DNA of 64,000 nt from Gymnodinialimonas ceratoperidinii (lineage in GTDB: Bacteria > Pseudomonadota > Alphaproteobacteria > Rhodobacterales > Rhodobacteraceae). The position numbers were made by a program, and so were the translations under genes. The stretch is from the NCBI RefSeq assembly GCF_019297855.1, contig NZ_CP079194.1, positions 2,033,501-2,097,500 of the forward strand. The letters are read 5' to 3'. Below the pieces are notes generated by a model that was not told the origin of the DNA, made no database searches, and saw only the letters and a program-made list of their open reading frames with translations. Below, piece by piece: positions 54,366 through 62,993 of this stretch; positions within the stretch are counted from its first letter, which is position 1, and each line of letters opens with the position of its first letter.

Positions 54366-55505
54366 ATGACACCAGACGTACAGAATGGACAAGGCATCAG
54401 CCGAAAGAAGCCGGGATGGCTGCCCGATGCGGCGGATCAATACCTGGCTCATGTGGCAACGGGTGAACCCATGCGTGAGATCGCGAAGCGGGCCGGGCAA
54501 TCGCCCTCGACGGTTTGCCGACGGGTGCGTCAGGTCGAAACCCTGCGCGATGACCTACTGATCAATGAGGCGCTCGACCGTCTGGCTGAGGAGCCCGGCC
54601 CGCGTCGCTACCGGACAACGAACAAGGAGACCAGGTGCATGACTGCCCCGATACGGACGCCCCCCAACGATGAAGCCCTCGTAACCCGCGAGGCCCGCCG
54701 CATTCTCCGTCGCCTCTGCGAGACCGGCGCGATCCTCGCCGTGGCGCAGGATATGGACAAGGCCGTGGTGCTGCGACAGGGGCCGGCGGGCGACCAGACC
54801 CGCACCGCCGTCGTCGACCGCCGGATTGCGCAGGCCTTCGCCGTGAAGGACTGGATCTCCTGCGTGCAACAGGGCGGGAAGCTGGCCCGCTATGCCATCA
54901 CGTCCGTAGGAAAGACGGCGCTGAAACGCCTGCTGGAGGAAGACCGCAAGCGTCGCATGGGCGGCGCGGGCTTTGCAGAGGGGCCGAGCGCGTTTCAAGG
55001 GCAGCACGCCAATTGGGGCACGCGCAAGGTTGAGGGCGCAGATGGGCGACGCCAGAGCCTGCGCGTCAACCTCTCGGAATCGCCGCTTGCCGGGCTGGCG
55101 CGGCGCAAGGGCTCGGACGGGAAGCCATTTCTGGGCGCGGACCTCGTGCAGGCGGGCGAGCGATTGCGCGAGGATTTCGAGCGGGCGCAGATGGGCCCGC
55201 GGGTGGGGCAGAACTGGGACCGGTTCCTGACGGGCTCGGACCGGGGCGGATTCTTGTCGGACGGCGGTATCGGAGAGGGCCCCCGCGATGCGCGGGAGCG
55301 GGTCTCTGCCGCGCTCGATGCGCTCGGACCCGGGCTTGCCGATGTGGTGATGCGGGTCTGCTGTTTTCTGGAAGGATTGGAATCCGCTGAAAAGCGACTG
55401 GGTTGGTCCGCCCGTTCCGGCAAGGTCGTTCTGAAGATCGGGTTGCAGCGTCTTCTGCAGCATTACGAGGCGGCTTACGGATTCAAACCGGCAACCTGTG
55501 AGTGA
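54366..55505 (+). CDS. DUF6456 domain protein with N-terminal helix-turn-helix
   Basis: This 379-residue protein has a helix-turn-helix at about 32-70 (GEPMREIAKRAGQSPSTVCRRVRQVE), a middle region with a winged-helix look (about 105-200, LVTREARRILRRLCETGAILAVAQDMDKAVVLR), and a C-terminal domain (about 230-375) with NLSESPLAGLARRKGSDGKPFL, ERLREDFERAQMGPRVGQNWDRF and the closing ARSGKVVLKIGLQRLLQHY. This matches the DUF6456 family of roseobacters. A DNA-binding regulatory role is inferred from the HTH. The ribosome site GGAGGCC precedes the ATG. Confidence 0.8.
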   Translation: MTPDVQNGQGISRKKPGWLPDAADQYLAHVATGEPMREIAKRAGQSPSTVCRRVRQVETLRDDLLINEALDRLAEEPGPRRYRTTNKETRCMTAPIRTPPNDEALVTREARRILRRLCETGAILAVAQDMDKAVVLRQGPAGDQTRTAVVDRRIAQAFAVKDWISCVQQGGKLARYAITSVGKTALKRLLEEDRKRRMGGAGFAEGPSAFQGQHANWGTRKVEGADGRRQSLRVNLSESPLAGLARRKGSDGKPFLGADLVQAGERLREDFERAQMGPRVGQNWDRFLTGSDRGGFLSDGGIGEGPRDARERVSAALDALGPGLADVVMRVCCFLEGLESAEKRLGWSARSGKVVLKIGLQRLLQHYEAAYGFKPATCE

Positions 55506-55726
55506 GTCTGCAATTCCCGCGTCTACGGAATGATCGCGCGTTCAATTCTTGCATTCCTATTACGTTACGAGACTGACCTGATGGTATTGAAAATTGTAAC
55601 TAATGAATATGGAGAACGAAACGGCGGAAAGTCGCCGGGAATTGAAATGGCTTGAATTTTTATTGGAACCATTTCGCAATCCCGTAGCTTGATTAATTGT
55701 GGGGGCCTACTGAAAGGAGACTACTA

Positions 55727-56434
55727 ATGACGACTTACAGTAATGCTCGAAATGTTCTGGGTGTGCTTTTGATTGCCGGCGGAACAGTAATGGGAACTTC
55801 GGCGGTGAACGCGCAAACGACTTTGTCGGCGTCGGAGTGCAGAAGTATCTTGCAAATGGATCGCTCGCTCGTACGACCGCGGATCTTTCAAGCGTGCCAA
55901 GGCCTGATGAACCGCATCGGTGAGGGCGACGGAGACAATCGCCAGCAAATCACACGCTCCAGAACCGGTGGCGGCAACCCCGGCAACCCCGGTTCGCCCG
56001 GCGGCTCTGACGGTGGAAACTCTGCAAGCGGAACACTGACTGTCACGGCTTCGGCCTTGCGGAATGGACGGTTGGGGGCGGATGCGTGCATCGATTTGAC
56101 CAACGGCGCAACGCAGTCGTGTTCCTTGGTTCAGGTCAGTGCAGCAACGGGCACACGCCAGATGTTGCTTGGGCACGACGGCACGATCCTGAATGCCAAC
56201 GTGGATGTTGGCGGCCACGATCTGCTCGACGCGACTGTCGCGGGGTCTGACTCCGGATTGTCCGTGGACGCCGACCTGGCGGGCCATGATCTCGCTGATG
56301 TAACGGTGGGATCGGGCGACAGCGGCGGCTTGGGCGTCGATGCTGACCTGGGTGGCCATTCGCTGGCCGAGGTGGAAGTTGGCGGCGACTCCGGACTGTC
56401 TCTGGAGGTTGTCGGGATCAATATCCTGAATTGA
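55727..56434 (+). CDS. Secreted Gly/Asp-rich protein with about 23-residue tandem repeats (unknown)
   Basis: This 235-residue protein has a signal peptide ending near SAVNAQ (about residue 29). A region with three cysteines (SECRSIL, QACQGL and later ACIDL/SCSL) follows, then a Gly/Asn/Pro spacer (GGGNPGNPGSPGGSDGGN). A C-terminal block has three repeats of the form DADLxGHxLADVxVGxxDSGL (about 150-225) and a partial fourth. The protein is not recognised; it is probably exported and could form a small beta-solenoid. It sits in DNA visibly richer in A+T than the rest of the window. The ribosome site AAGGAGA fixes the start. A terminator follows. Confidence 0.7.
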   Translation: MTTYSNARNVLGVLLIAGGTVMGTSAVNAQTTLSASECRSILQMDRSLVRPRIFQACQGLMNRIGEGDGDNRQQITRSRTGGGNPGNPGSPGGSDGGNSASGTLTVTASALRNGRLGADACIDLTNGATQSCSLVQVSAATGTRQMLLGHDGTILNANVDVGGHDLLDATVAGSDSGLSVDADLAGHDLADVTVGSGDSGGLGVDADLGGHSLAEVEVGGDSGLSLEVVGINILN

Positions 56435-56476
56435 CACTCTGCCTCTTTCGGAGGCATGAAATAGACGAAAGCCCAA

Positions 56477-56510
56477 AGAAGAGGCGGCGCGAATTGTCGC
56501 CTCTTTCCCG
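56477..56510 (+). terminator. Rho-independent terminator of the repeat-protein gene
   Basis: AAGAGGCGGC and GTCGCCTCTT (56479-56488, 56496-56505) form a 10-bp stem with one G-U pair and a 7-nt loop, followed by TTTCCC. Confidence 0.7.
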
Positions 56511-56536
56511 TGGCGGGTGGCCGGCGATAGGCTGCT

Positions 56537-56604
56537 ATTTATCGGACGATCAAAATTAGGAAGTGCCGTAATTTATCGGACGATTAAAATCGCGAGCTTC
56601 CGTA
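56537..56604. repeat. 34-bp imperfect tandem repeat in an AT-rich gap
   Basis: Two adjacent units of 34 bp begin ATTTATCGGACGAT[C/T]AAAAT (19 of 20 bases equal) and end in CCGTA. Related fragments (CCGATCAAA with CGTAAATCC) recur at about 56642-56662. The period is not a multiple of three, so the block is not coding. The rest of the gap 56435-57028 is AT-rich with no gene I can support; lipA starts at 57029. Confidence 0.65.
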
Positions 56605-57028
56605 AATGATCATTTGATCAGGGTAGCATTTGTTTCTGAGCGTCCGATCAAAGAAACATCGTAAATCCGAGGTGTATACTTGTTGTCTTGAATCCGAAAT
56701 GAAGAGTATTGGGTTTTTCGATTTGGCAATCCTTCCATCTTTTTCCGAATGGTAAATTAATTGAGGCAACAATCTGGCGGAAATTAGCGAATTGTTCGAC
56801 ACGCCTGCCTGAAAATCGCCACAATTGAATCCGACGCGTTCCGGACACCACAACAGCCCTTCTGCTAACGGCCCACTGCCAGCGACCCCCTCCGCACTGC
56901 GTCGAAGCCCCCGAGTCTCCAAATCCCCCTCAGTCATGCGTGCCGTTCAAGCCGGATGTGCGGATTTGGGCCGTGGCCTTTCCCTGGAATTGCGGTAGAC
57001 AAGGCGCGACGGAGGAGAGTGAGCAGCC

Positions 57029-57982
57029 ATGCGTGATCTGAAGATTCCTGAACAACGCCACCCTGAAAAGGCGCGGCGCCCGGACAATCCTCAGCCAAAG
57101 AAGCCATCCTGGATCAGGGTCAAGGCCCCGGTCGGTGAAGGCTACAAGCAGACCGCCTCGATCATGCGCGAGCACAAGCTGACCACGGTCTGCGAGGAAG
57201 CAGGTTGTCCGAACGTGGGCGAGTGCTGGTCGCAGGGTCACGCCACGATGATGATCATGGGCGAGGTCTGCACCCGCGCCTGCACCTTCTGCAACATCGC
57301 GACCGGCAAGCCGCCCGAAGCGCTCGACGTGTTCGAGCCGGGCCGGGTCGCCGATGCGGTCGCCAAGCTCGGGTTGAACCACGTGGTGATCACGTCCGTG
57401 GACCGCGATGACGTGGAGGACGGCGGGGCCGAGCATTTCGCCCAGACGATCCGCGCCGTGCGTCGCCGCTCTCCCGACACCACCATCGAGATCCTGACGC
57501 CCGATTTCATCAAGGCCGCCCCCGAGGTGCTGGAAATCGTCGTGGCTGCCAAGCCCGACGTCTTCAACCACAACCTCGAGACGGTGCCCGGCCTTTACCC
57601 CGAGGTGCGCCCCGGTGCGCGCTACTTCCATTCGCTCCGCCTGCTGCAGCGGGTGAAAGAGCTGGACCCGACGATTTTCACCAAGTCCGGCATCATGGTC
57701 GGTCTGGGCGAGGACCGTCAGTCGGTGATGCAGGTGATGGACGACATGCGCGCTGCCGACGTGGATTTCATGACCGTGGGCCAATACCTGCAACCGACGC
57801 CGAAGCACCACGCGGTGGATCGCTTCGTGACACCCGAGGAATTTGCCAGCTACGAGAAGGCGGCTTGGGGCAAGGGGTTCCTGATGGTCTCCGCCACGCC
57901 GCTCACGCGCTCCTCCTACCACGCGGGCGACGACTTCGCGCGGCTGCGGGCGAACCGGTTGGAGAGACTGGCGAGCCGGTAA
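57029..57982 (+). CDS. lipA: Lipoyl synthase
   Basis: This 317-residue radical-SAM enzyme inserts two sulfurs into octanoyl-lipoyl domains. The auxiliary cluster site [12 protein letters not shown] (about 52-63) and the radical-[11 protein letters not shown] (CX3CX2C, about 78-85) are present, as is the C-terminal RSSYHAG motif whose serine ligates the auxiliary cluster. The length matches the family. No lipB is adjacent. Confidence 0.97.
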   Translation: MRDLKIPEQRHPEKARRPDNPQPKKPSWIRVKAPVGEGYKQTASIMREHKLTTVCEEAGCPNVGECWSQGHATMMIMGEVCTRACTFCNIATGKPPEALDVFEPGRVADAVAKLGLNHVVITSVDRDDVEDGGAEHFAQTIRAVRRRSPDTTIEILTPDFIKAAPEVLEIVVAAKPDVFNHNLETVPGLYPEVRPGARYFHSLRLLQRVKELDPTIFTKSGIMVGLGEDRQSVMQVMDDMRAADVDFMTVGQYLQPTPKHHAVDRFVTPEEFASYEKAAWGKGFLMVSATPLTRSSYHAGDDFARLRANRLERLASR

Positions 57983-57996
57983 AGCCTACTGCAATC

Positions 57997-58905
57997 TTAG
58001 GGGTTTGCGCTGCTCTCTGGCTGCGCCGGCAGCGCGCCAAGGTAGGCGGCGATGGCGGCGCGGTCGCTGTCGGGCAGGTTTGCGAGGTTCAGGATGACCG
58101 AGCGCATGTGGCCGCCCGCACTGTCGAACTCCGGCGTGAAACCATCGGTGAGATAGGCCGCGATTTCCGAGGCTGACCAGTCCAGCTCATCAGGCGTCAG
58201 CGCCGGGATCGTGCCGCGCCCACTGGGGTCCGGCGCCCCGCTCAACCATGCGGAACGGTCCAGCCCGCCGAGCATGTCGCGCGGGGTGTGGCATTCGCCG
58301 CAGTGCGCCAAGGCCTCTGCAAGGTAGCGCCCCCGCGCGGCGTCTTCCGGAAGCTCGGCCGTTACCGTGTAGCCATCCCGAAGGTTCAGGAGGTTCCAGA
58401 AGCCCACGGCGCGGCGAATGTTGAAGGGAAAGCCCACGTCATGGGGCAGGGACGCCGCGTCCGAGGGCGGCAGGGTCTGCATGAAGGCAAAGAGATCGGC
58501 GAGGTCCTGGCGTTCGGCCAACCGGTAGGCGGTATAGGGGAAGGCGGGATAATAGTGCTGGCCCTCGGGGCTGATCCCGTTTTGGAGCGCCGTCAGAAAC
58601 TCCGCCAGCGTCCAGTCGCCGATGCCCTGCTCCGGATGTGGCGAGATATTGGGCGCCCTGAAGGTGCCAAAGTCGCTCGGGAAGGATTGCCCGCCGGACA
58701 ACAGCAGCCGAGCCTCGCCCGCGGCCTCTTCGCCCGCGTGGCACGAGGCGCAGCCCCCCGCCCAGAACACAGCCTCACCCGCCTCGGCATCGCCGGTCAG
58801 CTCCGCGACTTCGGCCTCGGTGATGTGGGTAGGCCGGGTCAGCACCCACGCGAGGCCGAGCCCGAGCACGGCCAGAGCCGCGCCAATGCCGATGAGGCGC
58901 CGCAC
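57997..58905 (-). CDS. Diheme c-type cytochrome
   Basis: This 302-residue periplasmic or membrane-anchored cytochrome has an N-terminal helix (about 3-23) and two haem sites, CASCH (about 52-56) and CGECH (about 202-206), each in a cytochrome c fold with downstream methionine candidates. It resembles the diheme cytochromes of alcohol or gluconate dehydrogenase complexes, but no dehydrogenase gene is adjacent. It follows the cytochrome c' gene by 12 nt on the same strand, so the two form an operon matured by the Ccm system. Confidence 0.9.
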   Translation of the reverse strand: MRRLIGIGAALAVLGLGLAWVLTRPTHITEAEVAELTGDAEAGEAVFWAGGCASCHAGEEAAGEARLLLSGGQSFPSDFGTFRAPNISPHPEQGIGDWTLAEFLTALQNGISPEGQHYYPAFPYTAYRLAERQDLADLFAFMQTLPPSDAASLPHDVGFPFNIRRAVGFWNLLNLRDGYTVTAELPEDAARGRYLAEALAHCGECHTPRDMLGGLDRSAWLSGAPDPSGRGTIPALTPDELDWSASEIAAYLTDGFTPEFDSAGGHMRSVILNLANLPDSDRAAIAAYLGALPAQPESSANP

Positions 58906-58917
58906 GGCAACCGCGCC

Positions 58918-59394
58918 TTACTGCGGCTGACGGTAATCGTCGTGGCAATCGCCGCAGGCCGACCCCACGGGCCCCAGACCGGCGCGCAGCGCGTCCAGCC
59001 CATCGCCCGCCGTTGCGGCAAGACCCTCGGCGGCGGTGTTGAATTCACCCATGATTTCCATCACGCGGCTGTCGTCGGCCCAGATCGCGGGTAGGGCGCG
59101 CGTGCCCTCCATGTTCTCGGTGTCGGTGCCGGGCACCCACATGAAGCGCTGGTCGATCTGGCTGAGCGTCAGCAGGTTGTTCGCGGCGGCTTGGGCGGTT
59201 TCTGCATCGTATTCAGTGTTGCCCCGCGCCATCTGACCCAGAACGCCGATGTTGAGAGACATCAACTGCATGTAGCCCTGACGGGCGTTCACGGCCGGGT
59301 TCTCGTGCCCATCGGCATGGGCGGTGACGGCAAACGTCGCGGCGGTGGCGGCGGTGGTGAGCGCGAGAATGGCGTTCTTCAGCGTGGACTGCAT
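58918..59394 (-). CDS. Cytochrome c' (c-prime)
   Basis: This 158-residue periplasmic protein has a signal peptide ending at AHA (about residue 27) and a four-helix cytochrome c' fold, with the haem site CGDCH close to the C-terminus (GSACGDCHDDYRQ). The family binds NO and related ligands or helps electron transfer. The start at 59394 gives the signal peptide; a frame 9 codons longer was rejected. It is operonic with the diheme cytochrome. Confidence 0.9.
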   Translation of the reverse strand: MQSTLKNAILALTTAATAATFAVTAHADGHENPAVNARQGYMQLMSLNIGVLGQMARGNTEYDAETAQAAANNLLTLSQIDQRFMWVPGTDTENMEGTRALPAIWADDSRVMEIMGEFNTAAEGLAATAGDGLDALRAGLGPVGSACGDCHDDYRQPQ

Positions 59395-59545
59395 GGCGGG
59401 CTCCAAAATGGCTACGGACAAAATAACGTGGCACTTTCGAGCGTACGGGGCGCTGGCAGTCTGTCAACTCACGCTTCGGTGCGTTCGCGAACCATGTCTC
59501 TGCGCGATTGCAGGGGACCCGGCCCAGAGGCGCAGAGCAGAGGCG

Positions 59546-60085
59546 TCAGTCTTCCATCCGGACCCGGCCGATGAAGGGCAGGTTTCGGTTACGTTGCGCG
59601 TAGTCGATGCCGTAGCCCACGACGAACTCGTCGGGGATCTCGAATCCCACCCAATCCGCCTCGATATCCACCTCGCGGCGGATCTTCTTGTTGAGAAGCG
59701 CGATGGTTTTCAGCCGGTTGGGTTTGCGTTGGTTCAGCAAGGCCACGACATGGGTCAGCGTGTGGCCGGTGTCGACGATATCCTCGACCACGAGCACGTC
59801 ACGTCCGCCGATTTCGCCGCGCAAGTCCTTGAGAATACGCACTTCTCGCGAGCTCTCCATGCCGTCGCCGTAGCTTGAGGCTTCTAGGAAATCGACCTCC
59901 ACCGGCAGGTCCAGCTCGCGCACCAGATCGGCGATGAACACGAAGGAGCCGCGCAGCAACCCCACGACGACCAGTTTGCTGGTGTCGGCATAGGCGTTTT
60001 CGATTTCCCGACAGAGATCTTCAATCCGAGCGGCGATGGATTTGGCCGAGATCATCTGCTCGACCGTGTAGCCCTGCTGCGCCAT
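59546..60085 (-). CDS. hpt: Hypoxanthine phosphoribosyltransferase
   Basis: This 179-residue purine-salvage enzyme joins hypoxanthine or guanine to PRPP. The PRPP loop is [15 protein letters not shown], with [17 protein letters not shown] before it and [16 protein letters not shown] at the end. The start at 60085 ([11 protein letters not shown]) was chosen; the frame is open far upstream but that part overlaps the divergent gene. Confidence 0.95.
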   Translation of the reverse strand: MAQQGYTVEQMISAKSIAARIEDLCREIENAYADTSKLVVVGLLRGSFVFIADLVRELDLPVEVDFLEASSYGDGMESSREVRILKDLRGEIGGRDVLVVEDIVDTGHTLTHVVALLNQRKPNRLKTIALLNKKIRREVDIEADWVGFEIPDEFVVGYGIDYAQRNRNLPFIGRVRMED

Positions 60086-60170
60086 TTCGCCCCCAAATCC
60101 TTGTGGTGCCTTGAATTCCTGCGTCCGTTTTATGACATGGTCCCCAAAGGTAAAAGCCGAAAGGGCGCCC

Positions 60171-60623
60171 GTGCCAAGCCATTCCGAAACCCGCGCGCTG
60201 CCATATACCGCGCAGCAGATGTATGACCTCGTGGCCGATGTGGCCAAGTATCCCGACTTCATCCCCTGGACGATCGCGACCCGCGTGCTCTCGGTCGAGG
60301 AGGTGGGCGACCATAAGGTGATGCACGCCGATATGGTCGTGGGCTTCAAGATGTTCCGAGAGCGGTTCCAGAGCCGGGTCACGCTTTGGGAGGACGCGAA
60401 GAAGATTGATACCGAGTATGTCGACGGGCCGTTCAAATACCTCGTCTCGAATTGGGAGTTCGAGGATACGCCGACCGGAAGCAACGTGCATTTCAAGGTG
60501 GATTTCGAGTTCAAGAACAGGCTGTTGCAGGGCGCGGCGGGGCTGTTCTTCATGGATGCCATGCAGCGCATCGTGCGCGCGTTCGAAGCACGGGCTGCGG
60601 CGCTTTACGGGCCGGGCGCCTGA
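60171..60623 (+). CDS. RatA/Coq10 family (START-like) protein
   Basis: This 150-residue protein has the SRPBCC fold of the Coq10/RatA family: [30 protein letters not shown] at the N-terminus and [26 protein letters not shown] in the middle. Coq10 binds ubiquinone and supports respiration; RatA is a ribosome-linked name for the same family. The start is GTG at 60171, which matches the family's MPSHSE-type start. It is divergent from hpt. Confidence 0.9.
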   Translation: MPSHSETRALPYTAQQMYDLVADVAKYPDFIPWTIATRVLSVEEVGDHKVMHADMVVGFKMFRERFQSRVTLWEDAKKIDTEYVDGPFKYLVSNWEFEDTPTGSNVHFKVDFEFKNRLLQGAAGLFFMDAMQRIVRAFEARAAALYGPGA

Positions 60624-60663
60624 ACGGGCGTCGCGGCCGTCTTCGATAACGTGCTGGCAATGG

Positions 60664-60692
60664 GAAGCGCCCGAGCGAGACCCGGGCGCTTC
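60664..60692. terminator. Bidirectional terminator between the Coq10-like gene and amt
   Basis: GAAGCGCCCG and CGGGCGCTTC form a 10-bp perfect stem (60664-60673, 60683-60692) between two convergent genes. T-tracts are short on both sides. Confidence 0.65.
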
Positions 60693-60707
60693 GTTAACGT
60701 CGTTAAC
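60693..60707. repeat. GTTAACGTCGTTAAC near-palindrome, copy 1
   Basis: This 15-bp near-palindrome lies just after the terminator hairpin and before the amt stop. Like copies occur at 61643-61657 (GTTAACGCCGTTAAG, inside amt) and 62491-62505 (GTTAACGACGTTAAC, at the start of pncC). Confidence 0.4.
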
Positions 60708-60709
60708 GA

Positions 60710-61894
60710 TCAGGACGTCATGTCGTAGGCGCGCTCTCCATGGACCGTCAGGTCGAGGCCATTGACCTCGGTTTCCGCGTCCACCCGCAGGTGGGTGACA
60801 AGGCTCACCAGCTTGGCGATGACCACCGTCATCACGAAGGTATAGAGGCCCACCACCGCCAATCCGCCGAATTGGGCCAGCGCACTCACGTCATCTGCGA
60901 AGAAGATGATCATGATCGTGCCGAAGATGCCGCCGACGCCGTGGACGGCGAAGACGTCCAGCGTGTCGTCGACCCGCGCCTTGTTGCGGATGAAATTGAC
61001 CGCTTCCTGACAGAGGATGCCCGCGACCGAGCCGATGATCAGCGCCGCGACCGGTCCGACGAAGCCCGAGGCCGGCGTGATCGAGGCGAGGCCCGCGATC
61101 GTGCCTGTCACCACGCCGACGAGCGAAACCTTACCGTATTTAACCTTTTCCCACAGACCCCAGGTGAGCGATGCCGCCGCCGCCGAGATATGCGTGACGG
61201 TGATCGCCATGGCGGCCCCGCCATCGACTGCCAACTGCGAGCCACCGTTGAAGCCGAACCAGCCGACCCACAACATGCCCGCGCCGATCATCACCATGCC
61301 GGGGTTGTGCGGGGGCGTGGTGCGGTTCTTCCGCGCCCCCAACATCACCGCGAGGATCAACGCGGCGAGGCCTGCCGTCTCGTGCACGACGATACCGCCC
61401 GCGAAATCGCGCACGCCGATCTCGCCGAAGATGCCGCCGTCCGACAACATGCCGCCGCCCCAGATCCAGTGGACGACGGGGGCGTAGACGACCAGCATCC
61501 AGAGCCCGCTGAACAGAAGCACGAAGCCGAAGCCGATACGCTCCACATAGGCGCCGACGATAAGGGCCGGCGTGATGATCGCGAAGGTCATCTGGAACGC
61601 GAAGAACAGAACCTCGGGCAGGGTGCCGGAAAGGGTCTCCGCGTTAACGCCGTTAAGAAACGCGCGGTCGAGCCCGCCCCAAAAGCCGCCGTCGCCCGGG
61701 CCGAAAGCAATGGAGTAGCCGAGGGCCAGCCAGAGGATGCTCATCACGCAGGCGGTGGCGTAGACATGCATGAACACGCTCAGCACGTTGCGCGCCCGAA
61801 CGAGGCCGCCGTAAAAAAGTGCCAGTCCTGGCAATGACATGAAGAGAACCAGCGCCGTTGCGACGATGATCCATGCGGTGTCTGCTCCGTTCAT
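60710..61894 (-). CDS. amtB: Ammonium transporter
   Basis: This 394-residue membrane protein of the Amt family has eleven helices expected. Family motifs are GLALFYGGLVRARNVLSV near the N-terminus, DFAGGIVVHETAGLAALI with one of the pore histidines, NPGMVMIGAGMLWVGWFGFNGGS and DDTLDVFAVHGVGGIFGTI with the second histidine. The start at 61894 follows GAGAGGA; the frame opens 9 codons earlier. No glnK is adjacent. The C-terminal tail is short. Confidence 0.95.
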   Translation of the reverse strand: MNGADTAWIIVATALVLFMSLPGLALFYGGLVRARNVLSVFMHVYATACVMSILWLALGYSIAFGPGDGGFWGGLDRAFLNGVNAETLSGTLPEVLFFAFQMTFAIITPALIVGAYVERIGFGFVLLFSGLWMLVVYAPVVHWIWGGGMLSDGGIFGEIGVRDFAGGIVVHETAGLAALILAVMLGARKNRTTPPHNPGMVMIGAGMLWVGWFGFNGGSQLAVDGGAAMAITVTHISAAAASLTWGLWEKVKYGKVSLVGVVTGTIAGLASITPASGFVGPVAALIIGSVAGILCQEAVNFIRNKARVDDTLDVFAVHGVGGIFGTIMIIFFADDVSALAQFGGLAVVGLYTFVMTVVIAKLVSLVTHLRVDAETEVNGLDLTVHGERAYDMTS

Positions 61895-62046
61895 TCTGAC
61901 GGTCCTCTCGCTTCGTTTCATTGCGAAAGAGCGGGTTCAACGCGCGAGAAAAAGAGGCGGTGCGTGAATTCCGTGCTGAAAAGAGGGGCGGTTCTGCGAT
62001 TGCCCGAAAAATAGGCACTGCGGGGACGTGTTGCCCGAACCTTGGG

Positions 62047-62511
62047 CTAACCCTGCGCCGCCAATTCGACCAATGACAGGGCATGTTGCACAGTTTTTCG
62101 GCGCACCTCGGCCCGGCCCAATGCGCCGAACGCGACGGTTTCCGACCGGACGCCCGCCGCCGTGGCGAGGCCGAAACACACGAGGCCCTCGGGCTTGTGC
62201 TCCGAGCCGCCCGGTCCCGCGATGCCCGTCACCGAAACCGCGACCTGCGCGTCAGAGCGCGTCAAGGCGCCCTCTGCCATGGCTCGGGCCACCTCTTCGC
62301 TGACGGCGCCATGGGCCTCGATCAGCTCAGTGGGGACGCCCAACGTCTCGGTCTTCGCGGCGTTGGAATATGTCACGAAGCCTCGGTCGAAGACCGCCGA
62401 GGACCCCGCGACATCCGTGACCGCGCCCGCGATCAGCCCGCCGGTGCAGCTTTCGGCCGTCGCCAGCATCCAACCGCGCGCGCGCAGGGCGTTAACGACG
62501 TTAACACTCAC
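62047..62511 (-). CDS. pncC: CinA-C domain protein (nicotinamide-nucleotide amidohydrolase, PncC)
   Basis: This 154-residue single-domain protein has the CinA-C signature LATAESCTGGLIAGAVTDVAGSS, YSNAAKTETLGV and VAVSVTGIAGPGGSEHKPEGLV. PncC deamidates nicotinamide mononucleotide in NAD recycling. The start is GTG at 62511, overlapping the pgpA stop by 4 nt (GTGA); the longer frame lies inside pgpA. Confidence 0.93.
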   Translation of the reverse strand: MSVNVVNALRARGWMLATAESCTGGLIAGAVTDVAGSSAVFDRGFVTYSNAAKTETLGVPTELIEAHGAVSEEVARAMAEGALTRSDAQVAVSVTGIAGPGGSEHKPEGLVCFGLATAAGVRSETVAFGALGRAEVRRKTVQHALSLVELAAQG

Positions 62512-62993
62512 ATCAACACCAGATGCGCAAAGACCGCGAGGACCATCACGACCATCGCGGTCAGCCATCCGGCAATCAGGTCATCGGCCATGATCCCGAA
62601 GGCGCCGTGCTTTCGGTCCGCCCACCCGACCGGGCCGGGCTTCGCGATATCGAACAGACGGAAGACCACGAAGGCTGCGATCAGCCCGGGGTAGAGCGCG
62701 AGGATATCGGCACCCATCATGGCGGCACCGAAGGAGACGGGCCAGAGCGCCACCCATTGCCCCGCGACCTCGTCGATTACAATTTCCGAGGGGTCGTCTT
62801 CGTTGTCACCGACCTCTGCCTGCACGGCCCACCAGCCCAAGGCGGTCACCGCAAAGGTCGCCACGAAGAGCAGCCAGAAGCCGCCGATCATGTGCAGCAG
62901 GACCGCCGCGATCAGTCCCGCGAGACTGCCCCAGGTTCCGGGTGCCGGACGTAACAGGCCGACGCCGCCGAATGTCGTGATCGCGCGCATCAT
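62508..62993 (-). CDS. pgpA: Phosphatidylglycerophosphatase A
   Basis: This 161-residue membrane phosphatase makes phosphatidylglycerol from its phosphate. The PgpA motifs [28 protein letters not shown] and the late [32 protein letters not shown] are all present, with membrane segments between them. The ATG at 62993 overlaps the ispDF stop by 4 nt and the pncC start overlaps its own stop, so ispDF-pgpA-pncC are translationally coupled. Confidence 0.95.
   Translation of the reverse strand: MMRAITTFGGVGLLRPAPGTWGSLAGLIAAVLLHMIGGFWLLFVATFAVTALGWWAVQAEVGDNEDDPSEIVIDEVAGQWVALWPVSFGAAMMGADILALYPGLIAAFVVFRLFDIAKPGPVGWADRKHGAFGIMADDLIAGWLTAMVVMVLAVFAHLVLM

Noticed and set aside
56584..56937. A 117-codon minus-strand frame in the AT-rich gap
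   Set aside because: It runs through the 34-bp repeats and toward the lipA promoter, has no ribosome site or domain, and its N-terminal part has different composition from the rest.
61922..62046. Sigma-54 (NtrC-type) promoter upstream of amt
   Set aside because: I looked for the GG-N10-GC pattern in the gap upstream of the gene and found no convincing match. Nitrogen control cannot be claimed from the sequence.
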